From: JAJCZZ01 sp964569085
GTDB taxonomy: Bacteria > Gemmatimonadota > Gemmatimonadetes > Longimicrobiales > Gaopeijiaceae
Direction of reading: 5' to 3'
Length of the DNA stretch: 64,000 bases
Assembly: GCA_964569085.1 (NCBI GenBank)
Contig: CAZMTA010000006.1
Span: 62,001 to 126,000 of the forward strand
Shown piece by piece: positions 51,516-62,370 of the stretch; the first letter of the stretch is position 1; each line of letters begins with the position of its first letter. The translations under genes were made by a program, and so were the position numbers. The notes below the pieces were generated by a model that did not search any database, was not told where the DNA came from, and saw nothing but the letters and a program-made list of their open reading frames with translations.

Positions 51516-51652
51516 GGCGTCCGCCTCCCGACGCCCCGTGGGGCCGGGACGCCGCGACCGCCCACTTTGCCGGCGGGGTGGAAACCCGTATCGTCCTGAC
51601 GTGTTCTCCGGGGGAGGAGATTCCCCCACACCCCTGCCCACCCTCCGGCACC

Positions 51653-52477
51653 ATGGCCTTCCTCCCGCTCCGCAGCGCCCCCCTCGCCGACTCCGCGTCG
51701 TCGCTGTACGACGAGTGGCTCCACTGGGTGGACGAGGAGCTGGACCGGCCCGACTGCGACCGGAACGAGCTGTGCCGTCGGATCCTCACCGACCTCCACT
51801 ACCCCCACCTGGCGGACGTCGACCCCGACGCGCTCCCCCTGGGGGCCCGGGTGGCGCTGGCCCAGATGGACCCGCGCAACGTCACCCTGGAGCCGGAATA
51901 CTACCGGGAGATCGACGAGGAGAAGTACGCCCGGGTGAAGCCGCTCCAGTGGCTCTGGGAGATGTTCGACCGGAGCGGTCTGGGCGAGAACGTGGAGCTG
52001 GGCGTGCGCTTCCGGCGGCTCCTGGCGCGGCGGATCTTCAAGCGGTGCGGCCGGGACTTCAAGGCCTTCCACCACGTGAAGTTCTCCTTCGGGTACAACC
52101 TGGAGGTGGGGGACGGCGTGGTCGTCCACCGTCACGTCCTCCTGGACGACCGGGGCGGCATCGAGATCGGCGACGGGTCGTCGGTGTCCGACTTCGCCAA
52201 CGTGTACTCCCACACCCACGACATCGTGGACGGGAGGATCGTCTACACGCCCAAGACCGTCATCGGGAAGGGCGTGCGCATCACCTACCACGCCACGATC
52301 CTGGCCGGCGTGCACGTGGCCGACGACTCCATGGTGGGCGCGGGCTCGATCCTGACCAAGGACACCAAGCCCCACTGGGTCTACGTGGGCACCCCCGCCC
52401 GCCCCGTGAAGGAGAAGGATCCGGAGGCGCGCCGGAGCAAGCGGCCCCGGACCGGAGACCCCCTGGCCGACGGCTGA
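51653..52477 (+). CDS. Hexapeptide-repeat (left-handed beta-helix) acyltransferase
   Basis: 274 aa. The C-terminal ~130 residues have hexapeptide repeats: VGDGVVVHRHVLLDD, IEIGDGSSVSDFANVYSHTHD, VIGKGVRITYHATILAGVHVADDSMVGAGSILTKDTK, ending VYVGTPARPVKEK as in maltose/galactoside O-acetyltransferases. The N-terminal ~140 residues form an uncommon helical part (LTDLHYPHLADVDPDALP, EEKYARVKPLQWLWEMFDRSG). CoA-dependent O- or N-acetylation is likely; the acceptor is unknown. Its stop is nine bases before the GTG of a GNAT gene. Confidence 0.82.
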   Translation: MAFLPLRSAPLADSASSLYDEWLHWVDEELDRPDCDRNELCRRILTDLHYPHLADVDPDALPLGARVALAQMDPRNVTLEPEYYREIDEEKYARVKPLQWLWEMFDRSGLGENVELGVRFRRLLARRIFKRCGRDFKAFHHVKFSFGYNLEVGDGVVVHRHVLLDDRGGIEIGDGSSVSDFANVYSHTHDIVDGRIVYTPKTVIGKGVRITYHATILAGVHVADDSMVGAGSILTKDTKPHWVYVGTPARPVKEKDPEARRSKRPRTGDPLADG

Positions 52478-52485
52478 GACCCGGC

Positions 52486-52992
52486 GTGGACGGTGGGACG
52501 CCGGGGTCCGCGGTGCGGATCCGCTGGAGCCGGGAGGAGGAGCTTCCCCGCCTGGCCGAGGTGTTCGAGGCCGCGGTGCGGGGGCTCGGCCCGCTGCGCT
52601 ACACCCCCGAGCAGGTCGAGGCCTGGGTCGGTGGGGGACGCGACAAGGGCGTCGGGAGCTTCCTCCTGGGACCCCACACCCTCGTGGCGGAGCGCGACGG
52701 CGGCGTGATCGGGTTCGCCAGCTTCTCCCCCGACGGTCATCTGGCCTCCCTGTACGTCCACCCCGACCACGGGCGCGCCGGGATCGGGGGACGGCTCCTG
52801 CGAGCCCTCCTCCGGGAGGCCGCCGCCCGGGGCATCGACGACCTCCACACCGAGGCGTCGGAGTTCAGCCGTCCCGTCTTCGAGCGCGCCGGGTTCGTCC
52901 TGGACGAGGTCGAGGAGGTGGAGCGGGACGGGGTGGCCTTCACCCGGTACCGGATGGTCCGTAGCGGGCACGCGGGCGCCGACCCGGGTTGA
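52486..52992 (+). CDS. GNAT-family N-acetyltransferase
   Basis: 168 aa. GNAT core motifs: RIRWSREEELPRLAEVFEAAV at the start, VAERDGGVIGFASF, the acetyl-CoA pyrophosphate loop YVHPDHGRAGIGGRLLRALL and the terminal FERAGFVLDE. Start is uncertain: GTG at 52486 or 52513, neither with a good ribosome site. The substrate is not recognisable. Probably cotranscribed with the upstream acyltransferase. It converges with acs 37 bases away. Confidence 0.85.
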   Translation: MDGGTPGSAVRIRWSREEELPRLAEVFEAAVRGLGPLRYTPEQVEAWVGGGRDKGVGSFLLGPHTLVAERDGGVIGFASFSPDGHLASLYVHPDHGRAGIGGRLLRALLREAAARGIDDLHTEASEFSRPVFERAGFVLDEVEEVERDGVAFTRYRMVRSGHAGADPG

Positions 52993-53029
52993 GCCCCCGG
53001 GCGGCGCCGGCCCGCCGGTCCCGCGCCCC

Positions 53030-54999
<1,970 letters not shown>

Positions 55000-55135
55000 G
55001 CCAGGATCCTCCCTGGGTGCGGGAACCGTTGGGCGCGGTCGGCGGAGACGCCGTCCGGCCGGGCTGGAGTCAATGTGGGGCTACGCGGGTGACCTGCAAG
55101 GCGAGGGCCGTCCGCATCCGGCCTCCCGGCGGCGG
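55000..55135. other. Intergenic region between acs and the 187-aa gene
   Basis: Leader of acs on the minus strand, with its ribosome site GGGAGG. A TTGACT box (55073-55068) is present, but no -10 of the type seen at other promoters lies 17 bases from it, so I do not call a promoter. Confidence 0.3.
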
Positions 55136-55699
55136 TCAGTCCTCGTCGAGCATCTCGGCCCGGAGCTCGGGGCGCGCCAGGAGCGCCTCGAAGGACTTCA
55201 CGGTGGCCGACGCCAGCGCCGAGACCGCCGAGGGGCCGGCCTCCACCGCGGTCCGCGGGATGCGGAGCTTGAAGCGGACCTCCGTGCCGGCCTCCCCGGC
55301 GGGCCGCCCGCCGTCGCGCAGCCGGAAGCGGAGCGTCACCGGGGTGCGGTACCCCCGGGGGAGCCCCTCCTCCGCCATGCGGCTGAGGCGCTCCAGGTGC
55401 TCCTCCACGGCCCCGAGCTCGCCCAGGGCCCGGAGGTCCACCACCAGCGCCAGGTTGCCGGTGAGGCCCCGGGAGGTCTCGTCCAGGTACACGTCCACGC
55501 TCACCGGGAGGTCCACGGTGGGATGGTGGAAGAAGAGGTAGGCGCTCCGGGTGGAGTCCCCCTCCCACCGCCCCTCGAAGGTGTGGCTGGTGGTCTTCTG
55601 GAGCCCCGAGAGCTCCCAGCCCGCGCTCTCGACCCCGTCGCGGACCGCCTCGATGAGGGGCTCCAGCGTGAGGAGGGCATCCGAGGAGGAACCGGTCAC
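55136..55699 (-). CDS. Protein of unknown function, 187 aa
   Basis: No family recognised. Soluble, mixed alpha/beta, no signal peptide. The first ~30 residues are a helix (LLTLEPLIEAVRDGVESAGWELSGL), followed by beta strands (SAYLFFHH, PVSVDVYLDE) and a second helix ending ATVKSFEALLARPELRAEML. GTG at 55699 with GGAAG upstream. Divergent from the PerR-like regulator gene and upstream of acs on the same strand, 136 bases away. Confidence 0.6.
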   Translation of the reverse strand: MTGSSSDALLTLEPLIEAVRDGVESAGWELSGLQKTTSHTFEGRWEGDSTRSAYLFFHHPTVDLPVSVDVYLDETSRGLTGNLALVVDLRALGELGAVEEHLERLSRMAEEGLPRGYRTPVTLRFRLRDGGRPAGEAGTEVRFKLRIPRTAVEAGPSAVSALASATVKSFEALLARPELRAEMLDED

Positions 55700-55753
55700 G
55701 GGGCTTCCGGGGTAGAGGGGGCGGACCGGAAGCGAACCGGTCCGGGATCCAAG

Positions 55754-55782
55754 TTGACACGCATCGGCCGAGGCCCTTGTCT
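55754..55782 (+). promoter_or_regulatory. Candidate promoter of the PerR/Fur gene
   Basis: Perfect TTGACA (55754-55759), 17 bases, TTGTCT (55777-55782). The -10 is poor. Start would be near 55789, giving a ~45-base leader to the ATG at 55835. No clear inverted-repeat operator could be seen around it. Confidence 0.4.
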
Positions 55783-55834
55783 TGGGTCGATGACGCCCGC
55801 ACAGGTGATCGAGCGTATCGGGAGTTCCGGGAAG

Positions 55835-56278
55835 ATGGCTCAATCCAACGAGACCCACGAGAAGGTGCTGCGCAAGGCCCTGGAGTCCAGCGGCCAGCGG
55901 TTCACCGCCCAGCGCGCCGCCGTGTTCCGGCATCTCTCGTGCACCGAGGAGCACCCCACCGCCGACGAGGTCTTCCTCGCGGTCCGGGGCGAGCTTCCCG
56001 GCATCTCCCTGGCCACCGTGTACAAGAGCCTCGAGACGCTGGTGGGCTGCGGTCTGGCCATGAAGCTCACCTACAGCGACGGCTCGGCCCGGTACGACGG
56101 CCGCACGGACCCGCACCACCACGCCCGCTGTCAGAAGTGCGGCTCCGTCATCGACATCGACGGGGCCCTCTCCGACGAGGAGCTGGACGCCCTGCGCGCC
56201 CGCGCCCGGGAGTTCACCGTCACCGGGTATCGGCTCGAGCTGTCCGGCTTCTGTCCCGACTGCGCCGGACGCGCCTGA
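55835..56278 (+). CDS. Fur-superfamily regulator, PerR-like
   Basis: 147 aa metalloregulator, probably peroxide- or iron-sensing repressor. Winged-helix part with RFTAQRAAVFRHL, HPTADEVFLAVR and SLATVYKSLETLVGCGL; the dimer/metal domain has DGSARYDGRTDPHHHARCQKCG and a final CPDC. Both zinc-binding CxxC pairs are intact. The regulatory-site pattern (His of HPTADE, Asp of RYD, HHH, Asp of VIDID) lines up well with PerR. The ATG at 55835 begins the normal length; ATG 55790 and GTG 55805 in frame would add 10-15 unconserved residues. Its neighbour is a FAD-linked oxidase. Confidence 0.88.
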   Translation: MAQSNETHEKVLRKALESSGQRFTAQRAAVFRHLSCTEEHPTADEVFLAVRGELPGISLATVYKSLETLVGCGLAMKLTYSDGSARYDGRTDPHHHARCQKCGSVIDIDGALSDEELDALRARAREFTVTGYRLELSGFCPDCAGRA

Positions 56279-56319
56279 CGGTCCGGGATCCGAGCACCGG
56301 TTCCGGGCCCGACCGGGAC

Positions 56320-57843
56320 GTGGCCGACCCTCCCCGCTCCTTCCGCGGCGCCTTCGCCCGCGGCGGGCCCCGCGTCCGCGAGCTCGGACGCGCCTCCGGC
56401 CCCATCCGTCTCACCCCCTCCGCCGTCGCGGCGCCCCGGGGGCCGGACGACGTGGCCCTCCTGGTCGAGTGGGCCCGCGAGGAAGGGCTCGCGTTGATCC
56501 CCCGGGGCGCGGGCACCGGCATGCCCGGAGGCAACGTGGGCCCCGGCGTCTCCCTCGACCTCGCCGCCCTGGACGGGCTCGAGGTGGACCCCGCCTCCGC
56601 CACGGCCCGGGTGGGCCCGGGCGTGGTGGCCGCGGACCTGGATGCCGCGGCCCGGGAGGCGGGCCTCTTCTTCCCCGCCCTCCCCTCCTCCGCCCGGTGG
56701 GCCACCCTGGGTGGGATGGCGGCCAACAACGCCGCCGGGGCCCGGAGCTTCGGCTACGGGACCGTCCGGGACTGGGTGGACGCCGCCGAGGTGGTCCTGG
56801 CCGACGGGCGGCGGGTGGTGGTGGAGCGGGGCGCCCCCCTCCCCGAGCCCCTGGACGGCCTCCGGGACGCCCTCCTGGAGGAAGTCCGGCCCGAGGCCCT
56901 CGACGCGTGGCCCGCCGTGCGGAAGAACGCCTCGGGCTACGGCCTCGACCGCTTCCTTCCCGACGCCGACGGCGTGGCGCTCCTCACCGGCAGCGAGGGG
57001 ACCCTGGGGGTCCTGACGGGCCTCCGCCTCCGCCTGGCGCCCCTGCCGGCCTCCCGGGCCGTGGTGCTCCTGGCCCTGCCCTCCCTGGACGGCCTCGACC
57101 CCGTGGCCTCCGTTGCCGAGGCGGCGGGCGCCGCCGCCTGCGAGTTCATGGGACGCCGCTTCATCGAGATCGCCGGGCTGGAGGACCATCCCGAGGTGGG
57201 CTCCATCGCGCGGGGCGCCGAAGCACTGGTCCTGGTGGAGCTCGACGACAGGCGGCTTCCGGTGGCCGAGGGCCTCGAGCGGCTGGAGACCTGGGCCCGG
57301 GCCGAAGGGCTGGCCACGACCCGGGCCCGGGACGAGGCCCACCGGGCCCGCCTCTGGGAGATCCGGCATGCCGCCAGCCCCGTCATCGCCCGCCAGGCGG
57401 AGCGGGGCCGGGTCTCCATGCAGTTCATCGAGGATGCCGTGGTGCCGCGAACGGCCCTGGCGGCGTATCTTCGCGGCTTGGAGCGAATCCTGCATGGGGA
57501 GGAGACCGACGCCGTGCTCTTCGGACACGCCGGGGACGGGAACGTCCACGTGAACCCGCTGGTGGAGGTGGGGCGTCCCGATTGGCGAGGCAGGGTCCGC
57601 CGCATCCTCGATGCCACGGCGGAGCTGGTGACCTCCCTGGGCGGGACGCTCTCCGGCGAGCACGGCGACGGCCGCATCCGGGCCCCGTACCTGGACGCGG
57701 TGTGGGGCGAGGAGCTCGCCGGGGCCTTCCGGACCGTGAAGGACAGGCTCGACCCGGACGGCGTGCTCAATCCGGGCGTGGTCCTTCCGCTCCCGGGTCA
57801 GGACCCCCTCGAAGGACTGTCACCGGAACCCCGCAGGAGATGA
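56320..57843 (+). CDS. FAD-linked oxidoreductase, glycolate-oxidase GlcD / D-lactate dehydrogenase type
   Basis: 507 aa, FAD-binding type 4 (PCMH) enzyme. FAD site: RGAGTGMPGGNVGPGVSLDLAALD near residue 65 and GGMAANNAAGARSFGYGTVRDWV near 130; the C-terminal FAD-oxidase domain has FGHAGDGNVHVNPL, GTLSGEHGDGR and LDPDGVLNPG. This set is found in GlcD, D-2-hydroxyglutarate and D-lactate dehydrogenases; the substrate cannot be fixed. No GlcE/GlcF partners are nearby. GTG start at 56320 without a clear ribosome site, 42 bases after the PerR-like gene. One base separates its stop from the next ATG. Confidence 0.9.
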   Translation: MADPPRSFRGAFARGGPRVRELGRASGPIRLTPSAVAAPRGPDDVALLVEWAREEGLALIPRGAGTGMPGGNVGPGVSLDLAALDGLEVDPASATARVGPGVVAADLDAAAREAGLFFPALPSSARWATLGGMAANNAAGARSFGYGTVRDWVDAAEVVLADGRRVVVERGAPLPEPLDGLRDALLEEVRPEALDAWPAVRKNASGYGLDRFLPDADGVALLTGSEGTLGVLTGLRLRLAPLPASRAVVLLALPSLDGLDPVASVAEAAGAAACEFMGRRFIEIAGLEDHPEVGSIARGAEALVLVELDDRRLPVAEGLERLETWARAEGLATTRARDEAHRARLWEIRHAASPVIARQAERGRVSMQFIEDAVVPRTALAAYLRGLERILHGEETDAVLFGHAGDGNVHVNPLVEVGRPDWRGRVRRILDATAELVTSLGGTLSGEHGDGRIRAPYLDAVWGEELAGAFRTVKDRLDPDGVLNPGVVLPLPGQDPLEGLSPEPRRR

Positions 57844-57844
57844 G

Positions 57845-59989
57845 ATGAGACGCGTTCTGCCCGCCCTGGTCCTCGGAGCCGCCCTGGCGGTCGCCTCGCT
57901 GGGCCTCCGGGACCCCGCCGCCGCGGGCGCCTCCCTTCCCTCCTCCGCGCCTCCGGGCGCTCCGGCGCCCCTCACGACGCCCGCTCCGGCCACCTCCGCG
58001 CCCCGACCGGCCCCGGCGATCGACGAGGCCATGCGCCGCCTCGGCGACGAGCTGGACCGGCTCCTGAACGGCTACCGGTACTCCCGTGCCCGGTGGGGCG
58101 TCCTCGTGGTCTCCCTGGAGCACGGCGACACGATCTTCGCCAGGAACCCCGACAGCCTCCTGGCGCCGGCGTCCAACATGAAGCTCCTGACCAGCGCAGG
58201 GGCGCTCCACACCCTCGGCCCCGACTACCGGTACCGGACGTACCTCGTGTCGCAGGGGCACGTGGAGAACGGGATGCTCAACGGGGACCTGGTCCTGTAC
58301 GGCACCGGCGACCCCGGGATCTCGGACCGCTTCTACCCGTCCCGCACCCACGTCTTCCGCGAGCTGGCCCGGGATCTCCGGGACCGGGGGATCTCGCAGG
58401 TCGCCGGCGACCTCGTGGCCGACGCCTCCCTCCTGGGCGGCCCGCTGCGACCGCCGGGTTGGGACCCGGCGGACCTCAACGACCATTTCGCGCCGGGGAT
58501 CTCCGCGGTCAGCTACAACGAGAACGTGGTCTCCTTCCGCCTGGAGCCGGCGGCCCGGGACGGGCTCCCGCCCATCGTCCACACCCTGCCGGCCAACGCC
58601 GACCTCCCGGTGAACAACCAGGCCGTGACGGTGAGCGGACGGGCGTACCCCCGGGTGCGGATCGAGAGGGACGCCCCCCTCCAGCCGTTCCAGATCCTGG
58701 GTCGGATCCAGCGAGGCGGACGGGACGTGTGGCGCCAGATGACGGTGCCCGAGCCCGCCCGCTTCGCGGCCTCGGTGTTCCGGGCCGTCCTGGAAGAGGA
58801 GGGCGTCACGGTCCTGGGCGACCTCCAGATGGTGGAGGATCCCTCCGCCTCCGTGGTGACCGGGCCCGACCTCACCGTCCCCACGCGCCGCGACCGCCCC
58901 CGGACCCGGATCCTGGCGGTCCACGAGTCCCCGCCGCTGCGGGAGTACCTGGCGGTGGTGAACAAGGAGAGCAACAACCTCTTCGCGGAGCTCCTCTTCC
59001 GCACCACGGGCCGGGTGGCCCGGGGCGACGGCACGCCCCGAGGGGCGGCCGCCGCCGTCGAGGAGACGCTCCGCTCCCTGGGGGTGGACGTCCGCGGCCT
59101 GACGCAGCTCGACGGCTCCGGCCTCTCCGAGGACAACCGGGTGCGCCCGGCCACCTTCGTCGATCTCCTGCGCAAGGAGGCCGCCTCGCCCCGGTGGGAG
59201 GAGCTCTGGGCCTCCCTCCCCGAAGCCGGCCAGAGCCGGGAGCTCGGACGCATGTACCGGACCCCGGCGGCCGGAAACCTCCGGGCCAAGACGGGCACCA
59301 TCTCCGAGGTGTCGGCGTTGAGCGGCGTCGTGGCCTCGGCCCAGGGTGAGCGGCTCGCCTTCTCCATCATGGTGAACGGCACCCCCTCGACCTACCCGGC
59401 CAAGGCCGTGGAGAACTCCATCGGAGCCCGCCTGGCCGGCTTCGCCCGGTCGGCGCCGCCGCCGGACCCGGTGCGCACCGCCCGGGCCGAGCCCGAGCCC
59501 GCCCCCGACTCCACCCCGCCGACGCGCACCGCCGACGCCGGGCGGACGACCCAGGAGGCGGACTCCGCCCCCGCCGAGCCCGGCGCGGCGACCGGACAGG
59601 AGGCCGCCGCCGTGGCCTCGGCCCGGGCCGCCGACCCGGAGCCCGAGCCGGAGCCCGCCCAGCCGCGCACCCACGAGGTGGCCTCGGGCGAGAACTTCAC
59701 GGTCATCGCCCGCCGCTACGGGGTGGCCCTCCAGGCGCTGCAGCGGGCCAACCCGGGCATCAGCTCCCGCGGGCTCCAGCCCGGGGACGAGCTCACGATC
59801 CCCAGCCCCGGAGACGCCCCCGCCACCCTCGAGCACCGGGTGGCCTCGGGCGAGAACCTCACCGTCATCGCCCGCCGCTACGGGGTGAGCCTGAGGGCGC
59901 TCCAGGACGCGAATCCCGGGGTGGACTCGCGGAGCCTCCAGCCCGGGGACGTGGTCACCGTCCCGGCCGCCGCCGGCGGCGGAGGCTGA
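57845..59989 (+). CDS. dacB: D-alanyl-D-alanine carboxypeptidase/endopeptidase (PBP4, S13) with two C-terminal LysM domains
   Basis: Exported penicillin-binding protein, 714 aa. A signal peptide is followed by a Pro/Ala-rich linker and the S13 enzyme: SxxK as PASNMK near residue 113, SxN as NKESNN near 377, and KTG as AKTGTISEV near 481. An acidic Pro/Glu-rich linker (about 535-610) leads to two LysM domains at about 615-655 and 668-710. LysM after PBP4 is uncommon; it should anchor the enzyme to peptidoglycan. The LysM copies are nearly identical in DNA. AGGAGA stands four bases before the ATG. Confidence 0.93.
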   Translation: MRRVLPALVLGAALAVASLGLRDPAAAGASLPSSAPPGAPAPLTTPAPATSAPRPAPAIDEAMRRLGDELDRLLNGYRYSRARWGVLVVSLEHGDTIFARNPDSLLAPASNMKLLTSAGALHTLGPDYRYRTYLVSQGHVENGMLNGDLVLYGTGDPGISDRFYPSRTHVFRELARDLRDRGISQVAGDLVADASLLGGPLRPPGWDPADLNDHFAPGISAVSYNENVVSFRLEPAARDGLPPIVHTLPANADLPVNNQAVTVSGRAYPRVRIERDAPLQPFQILGRIQRGGRDVWRQMTVPEPARFAASVFRAVLEEEGVTVLGDLQMVEDPSASVVTGPDLTVPTRRDRPRTRILAVHESPPLREYLAVVNKESNNLFAELLFRTTGRVARGDGTPRGAAAAVEETLRSLGVDVRGLTQLDGSGLSEDNRVRPATFVDLLRKEAASPRWEELWASLPEAGQSRELGRMYRTPAAGNLRAKTGTISEVSALSGVVASAQGERLAFSIMVNGTPSTYPAKAVENSIGARLAGFARSAPPPDPVRTARAEPEPAPDSTPPTRTADAGRTTQEADSAPAEPGAATGQEAAAVASARAADPEPEPEPAQPRTHEVASGENFTVIARRYGVALQALQRANPGISSRGLQPGDELTIPSPGDAPATLEHRVASGENLTVIARRYGVSLRALQDANPGVDSRSLQPGDVVTVPAAAGGGG

Positions 59990-59995
59990 GGGGCG

Positions 59996-61228
59996 TCAGA
60001 CGCCTTCCAGGATCTCCAGCACGGCGTCCATCTCGGCCGCCGTGTTGTAGAAGTGGGGGGCCAGCCGCACCGCACCGTGGCGGCGGGCGAACGCCACCCC
60101 CGCCTCCTCCAGCGCCGCGCACGTCCCGTCCAGATCCGGGGGACGGACCGAGAGGATCCCGCCGCGGCGCTCGGGGTCCAGGGGCGTGAGGGCCTCCGCG
60201 CCCTCCCGGCTCCGGATCCAGTCGACCACGGGCTCGTGGAGGGCCAGGACGTGGCGCCGGATGGCCTCCACCCCGCACTCGAGGAGCACCTCCACGGAGC
60301 GGGCCAGCCCCAGGTAGTCCTGGATGCCGTTGGTCCCCAGCTCGAAGCGCCGGGCGTCGGGGAGCCAGTCCAGGGCGTAGCCGGGCTCGTCGTCCAGCTC
60401 GAGCGCCCCGCGCTGGGAGAGCCAGCTCACCATGGGAGGCTCGAACCGCTCCCAGTGGCGCTCGGGCACCCAGGCGAAGCCCGAGCCCCAGGGGGAGCAC
60501 AGCCACTTCTGCCCGCCCGACGCCAGGAGATCCACATGGAGCTCGTCCGGGGACAGCGGCACCACGCCCAGGGCCTGGATCGCGTCCACGACGAAGAGGG
60601 CGCCCCGGGCTCGGCACGCCCGCCCCAGCCGCTCGAGGTCCATCCGGTATCCGGTGGAGAACTGCACGGCCGAGGCCGCGACGGCCACGACGTCCCCGGA
60701 CTCCAGCCGCTCCAGGAGGGCGTCCTCCCGGGGGAGCCCGCCGGGCCCGGCGGGCACCACCTCGACGCGGAAGCCCCGGGGCTCCAGAGCCTTCCAGGGG
60801 AGGACGTTGGCCGGGAACTCCCCGGCGCTCACCAGGACCGTGCCCGGCGCTCCGGAGGCCACCAGGGCCGCGCCCAGGTTCACCCCGTACGAGGTGTTGG
60901 GGACCAGCGCGATCTCATCGGGGGAGACGGAGAGGAGCCGCGCCAGGGCGGCGCGGCAGCGGCGCTGGATCCGGCCGAGCTCGGCCTCCTCGAAGCCGTG
61001 GGCGAGGTTCCGACGGCGGGTCAGGTCCGCCACCTCGTCGATGGCGGACCGGGGCAGGAGGCCCCAGCTCGCCGCGTTGAGGAAGATCCCCGGCGACGCC
61101 GGATACTCCCGGCGCCGGATCGTGTCCAGGCGTTCGGAGTCGGGGCCCGACGCCTCGGGCGGGATCAGAGAGGCAGGGGGGTGGTGCTCCGTCCCACCGC
61201 CTGGCGGAGACGACGTCGCAGCTCCCAC
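59996..61228 (-). CDS. Class V PLP-dependent aminotransferase, cysteine-desulfurase-like
   Basis: 410 aa, fold type I. Visible: FLNAASWGLLPRSA near residue 50, VPNTSYGVNLGAALV, SAGEFPANVLPW, VVDAIQALGV with the PLP Asp, and the Schiff-base lysine in LASGGQKWLCSPWGSGF. The order resembles IscS/kynureninase-like class V members, without the cysteine loop being identifiable. The only in-frame start (ATG at 61226-61228) lies 64 bases inside the small upstream gene; the first ~38 residues look unconserved, so a start error is possible. Converges with dacB. Confidence 0.85.
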   Translation of the reverse strand: MGAATSSPPGGGTEHHPPASLIPPEASGPDSERLDTIRRREYPASPGIFLNAASWGLLPRSAIDEVADLTRRRNLAHGFEEAELGRIQRRCRAALARLLSVSPDEIALVPNTSYGVNLGAALVASGAPGTVLVSAGEFPANVLPWKALEPRGFRVEVVPAGPGGLPREDALLERLESGDVVAVAASAVQFSTGYRMDLERLGRACRARGALFVVDAIQALGVVPLSPDELHVDLLASGGQKWLCSPWGSGFAWVPERHWERFEPPMVSWLSQRGALELDDEPGYALDWLPDARRFELGTNGIQDYLGLARSVEVLLECGVEAIRRHVLALHEPVVDWIRSREGAEALTPLDPERRGGILSVRPPDLDGTCAALEEAGVAFARRHGAVRLAPHFYNTAAEMDAVLEILEGV

Positions 61229-61452
61229 TCGGACATGGTCTCCAGGGAACGGTGGGCCGTGGCCTCGCCGTTCCAGCGGACGTCCACCAGCGCCACCTCT
61301 TCGTCCCCGTCCACCGGGTGCAGCACCAGGTAGTAGCGGCCCTTGTAGTCGGTGCCGCCCTCACGGCGGACCGAGGCGGTCCAGCGGCGGCCGTTCCTGT
61401 CTTCGAACTCTCGCATGCGGTCGATCTCGATGGTCTCGGAGGATGCGCTCAC
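61165..61452 (-). CDS. Small protein of unknown function, 95 aa
   Basis: No family recognised. It is beta-rich in the middle (RRWTASVRREGG, GRYYLVLHPVDGDEEVALVDVRWNGEA) and ends with a helix (MSEWELRRRLRQAVG) and a short tail. GTG start overlaps the regulator stop by four bases (GTGA), so it is coupled to the AraC-type gene; its 3' end overlaps the aminotransferase start by 64 bases. Both overlaps suggest the three genes form one operon. Confidence 0.65.
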   Translation of the reverse strand: MSASSETIEIDRMREFEDRNGRRWTASVRREGGTDYKGRYYLVLHPVDGDEEVALVDVRWNGEATAHRSLETMSEWELRRRLRQAVGRSTTPLPL

Positions 61453-62255
61453 GCCGCGGTCCGGTCCGTGGACCGGTCCCGGTCCACCGTGCACGAGTCG
61501 AGGAAGCGGTCCAGCACGAAGCGGAAGCCTCCGGCCTCGACGGTTTCGGTGGGCGTGGTGCCAAGGTAGTTGCGGAGGGCCCGCCTCAGGGCCGCCCCGC
61601 TGGAATACTCGAGCTGCCGGCTCACGCTCTCGGCGCTGCGGCCGGGATCTGCGAGCCAGCGTCCGGCGTGGAGCAGGCGGGCCCAGACCAGGAGGTGCCC
61701 GGCGGAGGGCAGCCCCGCTCCCTTCAGGCGCTCGCTGAGATGGGGGCGGCTGAGGCCGATGACCGTGGCCAACCGCTCCGCGCTCCACCCCTGGATGACG
61801 CCGTCCAGCGCCGATCGCAGGGTGCGGGTCTCACGCCACGGAAGATAGGGGCTGAGGGCGGAGGTAACCAGGGAGGACGTGCCCTTCCGGTAGGCCTCCG
61901 CGCAGGCCCGGGGGAGCGCCGCCCGCACCTCCCCGGGGGACCCGACCACCAGCCCCTCCAGCCCCGCGCGCCCCAGCCGGAGCAGCAGACGCGGGTCGGC
62001 GCCCGGGCGCACGACGTACACCACCGGTAAGCTGGGGAAGTCGTGGCGGAGCTCGGTGACCGCGGAGAGGGGGCAGCCGGTGCGTCCCCGGACGCCGGCT
62101 CCATCCAGGATCACCCCGGTGACCGGCCGCTCCTTCACCAGGTGGAGAAGGCGCTCCCAGGAGGAAGACCACGCCAACGCGTACCGCGCCTCGAGCCCCG
62201 CGCCGATGTCGACGCGGAGCCGGGAATCGCGTGTAAGGCTGGCGAAAAATCCCAT
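61449..62255 (-). CDS. AraC-type regulator with a degenerate receiver-like N-terminus
   Basis: 268 aa. The last ~100 residues form the AraC double helix-turn-helix: AERLATVIGLSRPHLSERLKGAGL and SAESVSRQLEYSSGAALRRALRNYLGTTPTET. The N-terminal ~130 residues have the alternating pattern of a response-regulator receiver (VTGVILDGAGV, SLPVVYVVRPG), but the phosphoacceptor Asp and the conserved Lys cannot be identified, so it may be a pseudo-receiver. I use the ATG at 62255; a TTG at 62306 would add 17 residues. Divergent from the small lipoprotein gene. Confidence 0.8.
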   Translation of the reverse strand: MGFFASLTRDSRLRVDIGAGLEARYALAWSSSWERLLHLVKERPVTGVILDGAGVRGRTGCPLSAVTELRHDFPSLPVVYVVRPGADPRLLLRLGRAGLEGLVVGSPGEVRAALPRACAEAYRKGTSSLVTSALSPYLPWRETRTLRSALDGVIQGWSAERLATVIGLSRPHLSERLKGAGLPSAGHLLVWARLLHAGRWLADPGRSAESVSRQLEYSSGAALRRALRNYLGTTPTETVEAGGFRFVLDRFLDSCTVDRDRSTDRTAA

Positions 62256-62370
62256 GATCTTCGGAAAAGGTATACCCCAGGGGCAAAGTGATGCGTGGCG
62301 GGGCAACTCCCAGGCTCATGTTAGCGGGGCATTCACGAAACGGCACCCCACCGGCACCAAGGAACTCGCC
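62256..62370. other. Divergent intergenic region between the regulator and the small lipoprotein
   Basis: 115 bases, the most AT-rich stretch nearby. GGTATACC (62269-62276) is a palindrome and may be a -10 box (TATACC) for the leftward regulator or an operator. AAGGAA (62359-62364) is the ribosome site of the rightward gene. No clear -35 in either direction. Confidence 0.4.

Noticed and set aside
51560..51600. GAAAC...CGT pair near 51577 as another ECF-type site
   Set aside because: Spacing is about two bases short and no CCGTAGGG-like box is present.
62256..62306. TTG at 62306 as start of the AraC-type regulator
   Set aside because: It adds 17 residues without similarity and covers the possible promoter; the ATG at 62255 is simpler.
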